From: Nigrospora sphaerica
Taxonomy: Eukaryota > Ascomycota > Sordariomycetes > Amphisphaeriales > Apiosporaceae
Assembly: GCA_018287875.1 (NCBI GenBank)
Contig: JAGVVL010000015.1
Span: 806,001 to 870,000, forward strand
Length of the DNA: 64,000 nt
Direction: 5' to 3'
Part shown: in pieces, positions 11,004-20,788 of the stretch
Numbering within the stretch: the stretch's first letter is position 1
Layout: every line of letters starts with the position of its first letter
The notes under the pieces: generated by a model
What the model saw: the letters and a program-made list of their open reading frames with translations, nothing else
The model's database searches: none
Told to the model about the DNA's origin: nothing
Translations under genes and position numbers: made by a program

Positions 11004-11232
11004 ATGCGCCTCGTCGTTTTTGCCACCGCCCTCTTTGTGGCTCTGATCGCCGCCACACCAACCGGCCTGGAGGAAGCCTTGCGCGGTCTTTCCAAGCGCG
11101 CCGATTGTGTAAGTTGGATTTGCTTGCCTCGAGCGGCCGGAACGGGATCGAGAGAGAGCTGAAAGCGACCAGTATTGCGACGAGAACCACTGCGAGGGAC
11201 CGCCCTGCTGTGCCAACGGTACCTGCCCTTGA
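11004..11232 (+). CDS. Small secreted cysteine-rich peptide precursor (54 aa)
   Basis: Exons 11004-11108 and 11173-11232, joined across a 64-nt intron (GTAAGT...CCAG, phase 0). The precursor has a signal peptide (MRLVVFATALFVALIAATP), a short pro-segment ending in the Kex2-type site LSKR at about residue 32, and a mature part of about 22 residues with six cysteines. Their spacing is C-x-C-x4-C-x4-C-C-x4-C. The frame is too short to be found by ordinary ORF calling and was recognised from the signal peptide plus splice sites. The layout (signal, KR site, six-Cys core) is that of secreted disulfide-rich peptides, for example antimicrobial or effector-type peptides; I cannot name a family. Activity is unknown. 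Confidence 0.65.
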
Positions 11233-11585
11233 AAGGTGACGAGAGAAGGTAGATGGAATGCGAGAAGGGTGCTGGTGTGTTCGGGAAGGCGTATAAACTG
11301 AGTCGTCTTTGATTTCCGTGCCCTTGCACTTCTACCGTATGATCGCCAGGGCGAATGTACTGAGCCAATTCACTTGTTTCCAAGAAGGGTCTAAACCAAT
11401 TGAAATCAGTTCATGAGAAAATTCTAGCAAATTACTGGCATGCGAGCCCTCACTTTTCGTGCCGAGATACTGTCAACCCTTGCCCCACGTGACGCGTCGC
11501 GGACAGTCGAAACATTCGACATGAAAGCCTTTCGATTCACTTTAAGTAAGAGGCGAGCTACGGTAAAAGCTGCAACTTTCTGCGG
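11233..11585. other. 3' flank of the peptide gene
   Basis: No gene seen between the peptide gene and the minisatellite. Confidence 0.5.
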
Positions 11586-11587
11586 AT

Positions 11588-11850
11588 AGTCGAAGTCAAA
11601 GAGGAAGAAGTCGAAGAGGAAGAAGTCGAAGAGGAAGAAGTCGAAGAGGAAGAAGTCGAAGAGGAAGAAGTCGAAGAGGAAGAAGTCGAAGAGGAAGAAG
11701 TCGAAGAGGAAGAAGTCGAAGAGGAAGAAGTCGAAGAGGAAGAAGTCGAAGAGGAAGAAGTCGAAGAGGAAGAAGTCGAAGAGGAAGAAGTCGAAGAGGA
11801 AGAAGTCGAAGAGGAAGAAGTCGAAGAAGTCGAAGAAGAAGAAGAAGAAG
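11588..11850. repeat. 15-bp minisatellite, about 15 copies
   Basis: The unit TCGAAGAGGAAGAAG is repeated 14 times without change from 11611 to 11820. One copy with a single change precedes it (11596-11610), and shorter GAA-rich variants flank it. Because the unit is a multiple of three, all frames stay open: plus reads VEEEE, minus reads SSSTS. No start codon with coding context is attached, so I treat it as a non-coding or relic array. Confidence 0.9.
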
Positions 11851-12548
11851 CTATGGCTGCTTCGACCAGGAAGTGTATTCTCGGGCGGAATGTTAGGTGA
11901 ATTGAGTTGTTGCTGTCCAGTTGTTCAAGCATTGGGCGAGAATTCCTGCCTCAGTGGATTCCTTGCTGGCTCCTTGATGCTTGTGTCATCATATTATGTG
12001 TTTTCCGGGATCGATGCCAGTACCATCCATGTTCATGTGCCTTCACACTCGCCCATAGGCGGGGCACATGGTAATACCATTCCTTGCCGCGGGAGTCCAT
12101 GTACATAGGATCAACATGAATATTCCTAAGGAGCTCCAGAGGGAGACTAGAGCTTGTGTTCTTACCTATTTCTGAAGCCCGCCATCGCGAGATGCATAAG
12201 TGCTGCTGTTTGCTTTCTTAGAGAACCACTAGATATCCCCTCCTTGCACGTTTTGGTCACCGAACCCTTTGCAATTAGCCGGCGCTGGTGGGACCGTGAA
12301 GTGCCGTAAGCGAGATTGAATCCAACTGCCGACTGCGAACACCGTCTCCATAGGTCCAATATATGTTGGGCCACGGAGCTGATGCATTTTTTAGTCGCAC
12401 GGGTAATAGCCTGGTGTCCTTGGGGCAGCTACATAAACGACGATGAGCTACGCTCTTAAGCCTGTACGATTCTATTGGCAGTTGTAAAGAACTAAGTACA
12501 TATGAAGTCCCCCCATTCTGAGTTGGAAACGGAAAGCACGAACCGAAA
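11851..12548. other. Intergenic
   Basis: No gene seen. Confidence 0.45.
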
Positions 12549-13053
12549 ATGCGCCCTGCTCGATATATCCACTCACTGTTGGCTTTGGCCGGCGTCAGTC
12601 TTTCGCAGACCCAAGATTGCTTCAGCAGGTATGTTTCGCCGGCTTCTGCTTGCCATTGGAAGCCATAGTCGAGATGATCCGAGTCCAGTTTAACAGAAAC
12701 AGTACGTACTTATCCAAGAACACCCGCCGAAATGGTGATGGAAAGGCGACTTTCTGAGAAGAATGGCTGACGGCCGGGGGGAGGAAGACGATTGCATCCC
12801 CACAATAGACGGCAACGCGTGTTTCGTGGCGGGCATGTCGGGCACCATGGCCTACATCCTTCGATGCATTACACAGCCCCATGACGACCCTGCCGTGGTT
12901 CTCGAGAAGCTAAGGGCTGCCATGTACCGGTTCTTTGGGGTTCGGCCGACCGTTGCTAAGTTCGCCGTTACAACTCTGCGCGTGCTACACATGCGCTGGC
13001 GGGCAAGTGGCTACGACGGTGAGGATCAGCGGTCAATACAGGACCTACCTTAA
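12549..13053 (+). CDS. Putative secreted protein, model uncertain
   Basis: Exon 1 (12549-12628) starts MRPARYIHSLLALAGVSLSQ, a clear signal peptide, and ends at a perfect donor GTATGT. The best coding frame downstream is 12762-13053 (...EEDDCIPTIDGNACFVAG...), which has GC-biased codons and ends at TAA 13051-13053. Joining 12628 to 12762 is in frame (123 residues) but needs a 133-nt intron with a weak acceptor (GAGAAG). Better-looking acceptors near 12691-12697 give early stops. The start and first donor are credible; the rest could be a second gene or the protein could be short. No family recognised. Confidence 0.4.
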
Positions 13054-14041
13054 TACCCCTCATCGTTACCGAAGGTTGCGGGGACAGGACGATGATGACT
13101 TCGTTGGCTTGTTGCCACACCAAGATGTCCTCCGCCAGCACTATTGGCGTGAATTTAGGGTGGTCACGTACATATTACTTCACTTATGTCGCAGTCACAG
13201 AATCCCAGATAACTAGCCTCGCGACTAGTCTTCCCTGGGATCAGGGGCATATGGCTCGTGAATAATAATACCCAGCGTGAACCCCTCAAGCTTCCACGGT
13301 TTTAGGCAGCCAGACTATTCCTATCACACATTCCATCCCATTGTTGCAATATCCTGCGAGACGCGACCGGAGTCAATGGGACGAACAGGCACTTCGGGCG
13401 GACAACAGCATCATTTCAGTCCATACTAACCCATCAACCCGACCGGCCACAGAAGCAAGTGCGCGGCATCGCCAGTGCCGGACGACGCCTCGGTCCTGCC
13501 CTCGATTGACTCCTCCGCAAACGGGAACATGCACATTAAAGGTCCTACGACACCCACACGTACAAGCGCATCCCCGGCCTAGCGTGCGCCTCCCCAGCAT
13601 CACGGCTGCGAAGCCCTCGCCTGCCCGCAAGCCGGCAGGTCAAGAGAGAAACAGCCAGAACGGCAGGAGAAACGGAAGCGTGATGGCCATGTCCCTCCAT
13701 ACAACCGTCGTGAATGCGCCGTTTGGGCGCGTGCGCATCAGCAGTGGCAACCCCATGGCTATTTTCGTCAACGGAACATACATGGGCGTTACTGGCGACA
13801 ACACGGGCATTTCTCCCAACACCCCGCTAGGAACTAGCGCCATAGCGGTAGGGCCACCCACTTACCCCGCCCCCCGTACTTCATGTACTTTGCACCCACC
13901 ATCCAATCCCTTCTGCCATTCAATCCCTATTGCCATCCACTTTATCTAGGGATGAATGGGATGCCATGTCCCATGTGCCCGTCTGAACCCCTGTGTTTTT
14001 TTTTTTTGCGCAGGCACACGGCTTACCACTTACCTCGTTAG
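13054..14041. other. Unresolved stretch, possible 5' exons of the DUF7726 gene
   Basis: A 202-codon open frame (13341-13949) looks only weakly coding. A run of 12 T followed by GCGCAG (13996-14013) looks like a polypyrimidine tract with acceptor. The missing first exon(s) of the gene at 14042 probably lie here, but I could not build a convincing join. Confidence 0.35.
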
Positions 14042-14674
14042 TCGCGATGGGCTCTTCAAGACATCAGCCATCGGCCCAATAGCCGGCCGGCTGAGTGCCA
14101 GACCCCCATTGCGAATTCGGCATGTAGCGGCCCACCCGGCACCAGGAAGCGCCGGTCGCCAAGCGCTGACGACGAGAGCCGCCTCAAGAAGCAGAAGACG
14201 GCACAAAAGGCCATTTGCCCCATTGCAGCCGGCCCGTCCCGCGCTCTCCCACTTCACAGCCAACCACCACGTGCGTCTGTAGCGCTCGGCAAGACGGGCG
14301 TTACCCTGGACGGCTCCGTCGGCCCAAACGGCAACCTGATGCCGGTGTACGAAACTTGCGACGAAGTCCGCCGCAAGATCGACCACCACCTCCTTACCCC
14401 TGGTCTCACCCAGGCCCAGTTCTGCCGCGATCTGTTTGCCATGCTGCGCGGCACCAAGTTTACCGGTCTGCAATCCAAGCAACTCAATGACTTCCGGAAC
14501 AAGAAAGGGCCACGCGCGGGCTGCTCCTCCTCCGTCTTTTATGCCGCCTATATCTTCTTCGAGAGGGCGAGGATCGCCGAGGGCAGGCCGAAAAGCCAGC
14601 ACCGCCTCAATATGGAATACATCTGGGCAAGTCAGGGGGGCTTCGACCTCAAGCATGACGGCCGTCACGGGTGA
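14042..14674 (+). CDS. DUF7726-domain protein, 5' end not resolved
   Basis: The frame is open from a TAG at 14039 to TGA 14672-14674, about 210 codons. The first part is basic and nuclear in type (RKRRSPSADDESRLKKQK). The second part (about residues 100-205) carries the DUF7726 pattern: PVYETCDEVRRKIDHHL, then TQAQFCRDL, SKQLNDFRNKKGP and YAAYIFFERARIAEGRPKS. Members are fungal proteins of unknown function, often with a basic N-terminus. The first ATG in frame (14339) would cut off the basic segment, so translation likely starts in an upstream exon, with an acceptor near CGTTAG/TCGCGA at 14041. Confidence 0.7.
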   Translation, partial: SRWALQDISHRPNSRPAECQTPIANSACSGPPGTRKRRSPSADDESRLKKQKTAQKAICPIAAGPSRALPLHSQPPRASVALGKTGVTLDGSVGPNGNLMPVYETCDEVRRKIDHHLLTPGLTQAQFCRDLFAMLRGTKFTGLQSKQLNDFRNKKGPRAGCSSSVFYAAYIFFERARIAEGRPKSQHRLNMEYIWASQGGFDLKHDGRHG

Positions 14675-16197
14675 GTCCGTGCCAGGTTCCGGTTTTCTGG
14701 GGCGTACCGAAGGGAGATCTTCGCTGATCGGACACAAAGAACAAATGCGACTTCAGAAAACCCCATTTACACGGATCAATATGGGCGTATTTACATGCAG
14801 TAACGATGATTCAGACCGACCTGTAGATGTCCGCGCAACAGAAACGGGATCCAATGACGACACCCGAGGACGTGATCTTTGTCACTGAAGGTATGGACCA
14901 GGTTGTTCCGACGTCGGCCCAAGATTGCATTCACGAAGGCCTTGAATGTGTAGGATAATGCCTTCGGCAACCGTCTTATTATCGAACGGTACGCGTACCA
15001 ATCAGATTGGAAGCCGCGACAATCTGAAGTCATCTCGAGCGAATAAAAGAAATATTTTATCATCGCCCTCGCCGCATGTTTCCCTCATGATCGCAACTGA
15101 AAGTGGAGACCATTGAGCAGTATGCTGGAAGTTTCGTACTCCGACAACCCTGTAAATAAGTCCCTTACAGTCCCCTACCACCCAAAGGTTCCAATGCGGT
15201 GAAGCTCGAGGTATACGGCTCGTACTGGAAGCGGCGAGAATATATTGGGTTAATGCCTCAGTCCCCCAGGACCCCCTCTTCAGCTTCCTCTCGCTCGCTC
15301 GCTCGAGGCAACATTTACGACGCTGTCCTTTCGGGCCCCCTTAGCCGACAGCAGCCTGCGCGACGGCACCATCTTTCCCCGGGAGACAGTTATTGGCCAT
15401 GCTGAGCGTTCCTTCGCCCTCCACCATCCCAGTCTTAGTTACGCGGCCGCAACGGAGGCCACTGACGCAGTGAAGAAGGGTTGGGAAGCGGCTGCCGAAG
15501 CTAGGGACGCGGTCCAGGAGGATTAGAAAGCCTCACCACGCCAAAGGCTCAAGCGCCGCCTCGACCTATCGCGGTGATGGCGTGCATGCAATGGACCCTG
15601 AACTTGATGATGGCATGATAACACTGGAGAGGCGCGATTGTACTTGGAGGCACGGGCGCTGTGGTATCGTGCCATTCACGAAGGGTAAGTGTGCACGAGA
15701 CGATATCGATCCATTCTGCATACGTCATGTGGACGGTGAGGAAATCCTTTCGAGCTGTCTTTAGCACCGTTTCGAGGCTGGCAAGACAAAGGACAAGACT
15801 CAAAACCACTACAACCCAGCAAGGAAGTCTTTGCACTTTACTCTGCTAGGCTCCTACAATCCCCCTTTTGTCGGGCTTTGGCTTTTCGCCCACACCCGCA
15901 GCCTCGCCTCCATATCACGACAGTCCTCAGATGCGAGGGAATAGCATAAATGAGGCCGCTCGGCATTATCGCCATGTCATCAAATCTTTCATGGGATATT
16001 TCTCCCCAGTGGCATGATGCCAGCCACTTTGAGAAAGCGGTTATAAACTGTAGCTCCTCACCTGGCCATGTTCTTCTGTTATTCCGTATACAGAACAACA
16101 CTTTTGTCTGGCCTTGTTCCTTAAAAGGATGAACAAAGTTTTTATCGAGAAAGATGACTCGAAAACAGCATTGGGAAACCTGAAAGCCCTCAATGCA
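14675..16197. other. Gene-poor stretch with one weak open frame
   Basis: Around 15310-15526 a plus frame reads smoothly to TAG (ending AVKKGWEAAAEARDAVQED), which looks coding at the codon level. It has no start or splice context I could support. Otherwise only short frames. Confidence 0.3.
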
Positions 16198-16203
16198 TAT
16201 AAG
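16198..16203 (+). promoter_or_regulatory. TATA box of the 16340 gene
   Basis: TATAAG, 142 bp upstream of ATG 16340. Confidence 0.4.
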
Positions 16204-16339
16204 CATCCGTGCCCTTGATCCCTGATAATATTCCATTACGCAGAGACGCTTTACCAAACCACTACCCCCCACAATCCGTGAGAACACTGACCACTCACAG
16301 CAACACTCTTGTTATTCGAAACCTTGGACGGGAAAAGAC

Positions 16340-17137
16340 ATGCCTACCGTCAGCTTTGCCGCCAAGACCGAAGGCCTTGGCAAAGTGGTAGAGAACCGGT
16401 TTCTAGAGTACGTCGAGGAGAGAATGGGCAAAACCGCGCCTCGTCTCCTCGAGCTTCGGGCGCCTCGCTCCGGCTTTCGGGGTGAGAGCGTGGTAAGGCG
16501 CACGCACGAGCACATGGAAAGACGGATCGACTACCTCGCCGCCGTGCAGAACTACGAGACCGCCGTGAAAAGATCCAGGATCTTTTCCAGTGCCCCCTCC
16601 GGCCACGTTTCGCCCCCGGCCCGGTTCCGGGTCGTCAAGCCTAGCGCTACGGAGCTGCCGCCTGCGCACTTGCGCGCCTACGACCCGGCGGTGCACTTCG
16701 TGCCTTTCGCTCTAACTTCGCCGACGTTGTGTGAGTCCTCGGACGTGGGCTTAGACCAGATCCAGGACGCCTCCGCGCACCTGGGGGTTGAGCCACTACG
16801 CCGCCTGGCCGCCCTCGTCTTCGCCACGGGCCGGCTGGTCCGCCGCTGCGAACGAGGCGACGCTCGGCCTGACCAGTACGACGTCTTCGATCTCATGGTT
16901 GACCTCGGGCTCGGGGCCGAGGCCAACATGATGCAGAAGCATATCCTCACAATGTTCCTTGTACAGAGTTGTGATAGGCGTGGTCTGCGAGCCGACCTTC
17001 CCGCGCCGCTTGTTGCTGGCTTCCCTGTCGTACCCTGTCCATGTGGCCCCCCGGCGGCCACGCTGCGGGATAGGGACATTCGGACGAGGCCGGGCTCGTC
17101 GCTGCCCGGAAACGGCCCGTCCTATCGCCTGCACTGA
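16340..17137 (+). CDS. Hypothetical protein (265 aa)
   Basis: Open frame of 265 codons behind a TATA box, starting MPTVSFAAKTEGLGKVVENR. The N-terminal half is basic and helical in character (FLEYVEERMGKTAPRLLELR, HEHMERRIDYLAAVQNYETA). The C-terminal 50 residues are Pro/Arg/Gly-rich and may not be real coding sequence: a donor-like GTACAG sits at about 16960, so a spliced end is possible. No signal peptide and no domain I recognise. Confidence 0.5.
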   Translation: MPTVSFAAKTEGLGKVVENRFLEYVEERMGKTAPRLLELRAPRSGFRGESVVRRTHEHMERRIDYLAAVQNYETAVKRSRIFSSAPSGHVSPPARFRVVKPSATELPPAHLRAYDPAVHFVPFALTSPTLCESSDVGLDQIQDASAHLGVEPLRRLAALVFATGRLVRRCERGDARPDQYDVFDLMVDLGLGAEANMMQKHILTMFLVQSCDRRGLRADLPAPLVAGFPVVPCPCGPPAATLRDRDIRTRPGSSLPGNGPSYRLH

Positions 17138-17841
17138 TAGGTGGGCGAGTGGTTCCGCTTCAGGTGCTCCCGACGCACTGCATTTAGTCAGTGTGCTTGG
17201 AGGGGGGAAGGCTCAGAGAAGTATACTTTCGTCGGACGTTATGGAAGCCAGGTCATCCCTATCCCAGTCCCCCCCACCGAAAGGCTACGCAAGGCCGGGC
17301 TGCTACGAAAGGGAAGCCGGCCGGTTCGAGTCGTTGTTTGCAAGCGAGGGCCAATTGCACCGAGAGGGGGTTCAGGGTGGGCGCGGTTTATTCCGAATCG
17401 CAACTGCCGCCTGCGTGCGCACCAGGATGGATGGGGTGCCATGGCCGGCCGCCTTATACCTTCAAGGCCATGAATGAGCGCGCACTTTCAGCACGGCACA
17501 GCTGCGCTCACCGCCTGGGTATTTCGTCCGGTACATTAACCACCGGATTGAATCGAGGAGGGCCGGGCATGAACAGAACAGATACGCTCCGGCCAGGAGA
17601 CTAGCTTTCATTTTTGATCACTCGATGACGGCGATATATCACCCAGTCTCGTGACACACCGGGAGTCGGCGGTTTCGCACCCACCATTTTCGACGTCAAG
17701 CCACCGACGGGGACGGTGAAGCGCGCCTCTTGCCCTCTTGACTGACTGTACCTGGGGTTTTTGGCGGCCGCCCGTGATCATGGCATTCACGTCTATGGTA
17801 AACTCCGCTCGGCATCTAGAGTACATTGGTATCTTGGTCCT
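17138..17841. other. Intergenic
   Basis: Overlapping frames in three phases reflect GC richness; none supported as a gene. Lies between the 3' ends of the 16340 gene and CCT6. Confidence 0.45.
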
Positions 17842-19689
17842 TTACGAATCCGGTCCGTCCATTCCGGGGCCTGGGCCGCCTTGCCGTCCCATTTGCCTCG
17901 CCTTCAACATCTCGTCGCACAGCAACAGGTTGGCCGCGATACTTGATGATGACGCCACGCAGTTCCTCAACACCCGGAATGAGTCGTAGACGCCCTCCAG
18001 TGTCGGGTCCATGGGCTGGCCCGAGCCCAGATCCAAGCCGACGATGTTGCCATCGAGGTGCTCGTCGTGCAGCGCCGCCACTGTCTCAAGGTTAGCAGCG
18101 TAAGGGGCAAGGGAGGCTCCGAGTCAAACACTTACAAGCATCCTGAATATCGTGGCCGGCGTTGGCGGCCAGAGTCTTGGGAATCACCAGCAGGGCATCG
18201 GCAAACGCCTCCACGCCCCACTTGGCCTTGCCCTTGACCGTCTTCTTGAAGGCGTCGCTCTTCAGGTGGGCAGCGCAGGCGACCTGGAAGGCACCTCCGC
18301 CGGGCACAACGCACTTATCGACAATCATGTTGTAGGCGCTACGCAGACCGTCGCGCACGGCGTCCGAGATCTGGGTAATGGTGTGCTGGTTGGGGCCCTT
18401 GATCATCAGGGTCACCGATTTGGGATCCTTGACCTCCTCGATGAAAGTGTACTTCTCCTCGCCGAGCTGCTGTTCGTAGACGAGGCCGGCCCAGCCCAAA
18501 ACCTCGGGCGTCAGGTCCTCGACGCTGTTCTGGGCCACGCCGCCGCAGACGAGCTGCAGGCGCTCCATGTTTCGCCGCTTAGCGCGGCGCAGGGCGAAGA
18601 TGCCGTTCTTGGCGAGCACGTCGAGCGAAAGCGGGTCGATGCCCTTCTGGTTGACAATGACAAAGCCCTTGCTGGGGTCGTTGCCGCAGACCTCCTTCTT
18701 CAGCTCGACAATCTTCTTCAGCTTGGCGTCAACGAATTTCCGCTCGCTCTCGACCAGCTTCTCGCGTTGCTCGGCGCTCGAATAGAAGAAGCTCGAGTTG
18801 ATCTCGGACTTTTCGTACTCAAGACTAACGTTGAGCGTCAGGATGTGGGCGTTCTCCACGCGTCTCGGCATGTCGGGGTGGCGCGGGCCGTGGTCGAGCG
18901 CCAGGCCACGGATGAGCTGCGTATCCGAGGCGGTGCGGTGCTGCATTTTCATAATCTCCACCATGTGCAGGTCAGGCTTGGCAGGGGCCTGGTAGATGGC
19001 GAGCACGGCATCCACGATATCAGGGGTGAGCTTCAGGGCCAGCGTCGAGTTCAGCTTCGTGGACAGCGATGTTTTGACCACGGACAGGAGCAGCTCGCGG
19101 TCGACCTCCTTGGACACCTTGAACTTGTCAAGGAAGGCCAGGGCCTCGTTCTTGCCTCTCTCGAAGCCTTCGGTGATGATACGCGGGTGCAGGCCCTCGG
19201 CGATGTAGCGATCGGCCTGCTTCAGCAGCTCGCCCACCAGCAGGACGACCGAGGTGGTGCCGTCGCCGCAGATGTCGTCTTGTGCGGTGGCGGCGCGGGC
19301 GATCATGACGGCGGTTGGGTTCTGGATCTGCATCTCGCGGAGCAGGACGTTGCCATCCTTGGTGAGCTTGATCTGGCCGGAGCCGTCGACGAGCCTGGCG
19401 GGCGGCAGGCGTGTTAGCGGCACTGCTCGGGAGAACGCGTAGAGAAGGGGCGGGCGGGCTGCAGACGGGACGGCGTCGCGGCTTTCACGTACATCTTGAT
19501 GGTGCCCAGGGGGCCCAGGTTGGACTTGAGGACATCCTGGAGACCCTCGCCCGCACTGATGTTGACTTTCAGCGCCTCACCCCGCCGCTGGCAATGCTGT
19601 CAGTCATGGGCTCCGACGAGGGGGGGAGCCGGGTGGACGTCACGTACCCGGGACTCGGCCTTGGGGTTCAGAAGCTGTGCGGCAGACAT
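17842..19689 (-). CDS. CCT6: T-complex protein 1 subunit zeta (chaperonin CCT/TRiC)
   Basis: Exons 19648-19689, 19493-19587, 18136-19394 and 17842-18080 encode 544 residues, the usual length. The product is one of eight subunits of the cytosolic CCT ring that folds actin, tubulin and WD-repeat proteins. Visible marks are the ATP-site motif [16 protein letters not shown], the apical stretch [40 protein letters not shown] and [17 protein letters not shown]. The last two match zeta (CCT6) better than the other subunits. The first exon ([14 protein letters not shown]) and the 95-nt second exon are short. The third exon starts inside the longer open frame, at [14 protein letters not shown], after a CCGCCAG acceptor. 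The C-terminal tail is Gly/Pro-rich. Confidence 0.95.
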
Positions 19690-20788
19690 GTTGGCTCTAT
19701 TCTTCGGGGGAAGGGGGAAGTAGAGTCGAGGGTGCGCGTGCTGACGGACGTTGACGCTGGCGAGAGATGAATGTCGAGACCGCTGCCGTTGGGTCAGTTC
19801 ACAACGGGGGGGGCCCGCAATCGAGGAGCTCCTGTCGTCAACTTTTTTCGCCTGGAAGGTACCGCACTAGTTGCCTCCCACCTCCCTACTTGCACTGGAG
19901 CCGGAGGGAAGGTGCTACCCCTAGCTGTTACTGCCGGCTGGCAGCCCGCCGTGCCCGCGTTTACCAGCTGTCGATGCCCCGCCGTGCTATCGAGCCGGGT
20001 GTTCAACGCGGGGCAGTGGGAGAGGAGTTCATGGAAGTGGGAGCTACACGTATTCATGTCAGGCAGTTATGGCCAGGCAGTCCTGCACAACGAGCACGTG
20101 TCCAGCCAATCAGCCAGCCCACTTTCCTTCACCAAGCCTGGCATATGCATCCACGCCGCCACGGTCCGATGATAGGACGCCTCAGGATTGATGCCTCTCT
20201 GGTCCGTGGAAAAAAGATGGGAGATGACACGACAGCCGGTCCATCTCCATCCCATCGTAGGCAGACTGGTGGTCTGGACGCAAGGGATTGCACACCCCTT
20301 GCAACACCTCGGGCACTTGCTTCGCCGCGTCCGTTTTGTTCATGCGATGCTCGGATCCTGTCAACATCAATCCCTCTCGCCTTCTTCCCTGCCGCCCGGT
20401 TGCGCCGACGGAAGGACCGTCGCTCTCTGCCTCGAATTTGCGGCGGCTGAGTGATGCAGCATCTTCTTGGCGTGGGCGCTTACACTCTCCGCCTGCCCTT
20501 CCATGTCGTTGCCGCAGTGTAACCTCTGACGAAGAAAACCATAAACCGCATGACCGGCAGCGCAGCTCCTCGGCCTTCTTTTACGCTATCGCCCTTCTCC
20601 TCCTCCTCCCCGCCCCATTTGGCGTGGATTGTCGTCGCCGCTATCCATAACCCTGCCTCGCTTTACCGTGGGTTGCCCCGTCTGCTCTTGTCTTCCCTCG
20701 GAGCAACGAGACGCTATCGCCAACTCTCTGCACGGCTGCTGGCCGTAGGGGCCCGGCATCCTAACCCCAACCACCAACCGTAGAAGTC
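19690..20788. other. Divergent promoter region of CCT6 and the F-box gene
   Basis: 1.1 kb between the two start codons with no supported gene. Confidence 0.45.

Noticed and set aside
11558..11932. 124-codon minus-strand Ser/Thr-repeat frame
   Set aside because: Arises from the 15-bp array; the flanks show no coding bias or signal.
18152..19417. 421-codon open frame on the plus strand
   Set aside because: It is exactly antisense to CCT6 exon 3; GC-biased third positions keep the opposite strand open. Composition ([12 protein letters not shown]...) has no domain.
19424..19492. CCT6 starting at [14 protein letters not shown]
   Set aside because: That Met lies inside intron 2; splicing to the CCGCCAG acceptor restores the conserved KMLVDGSGQ and two upstream exons.
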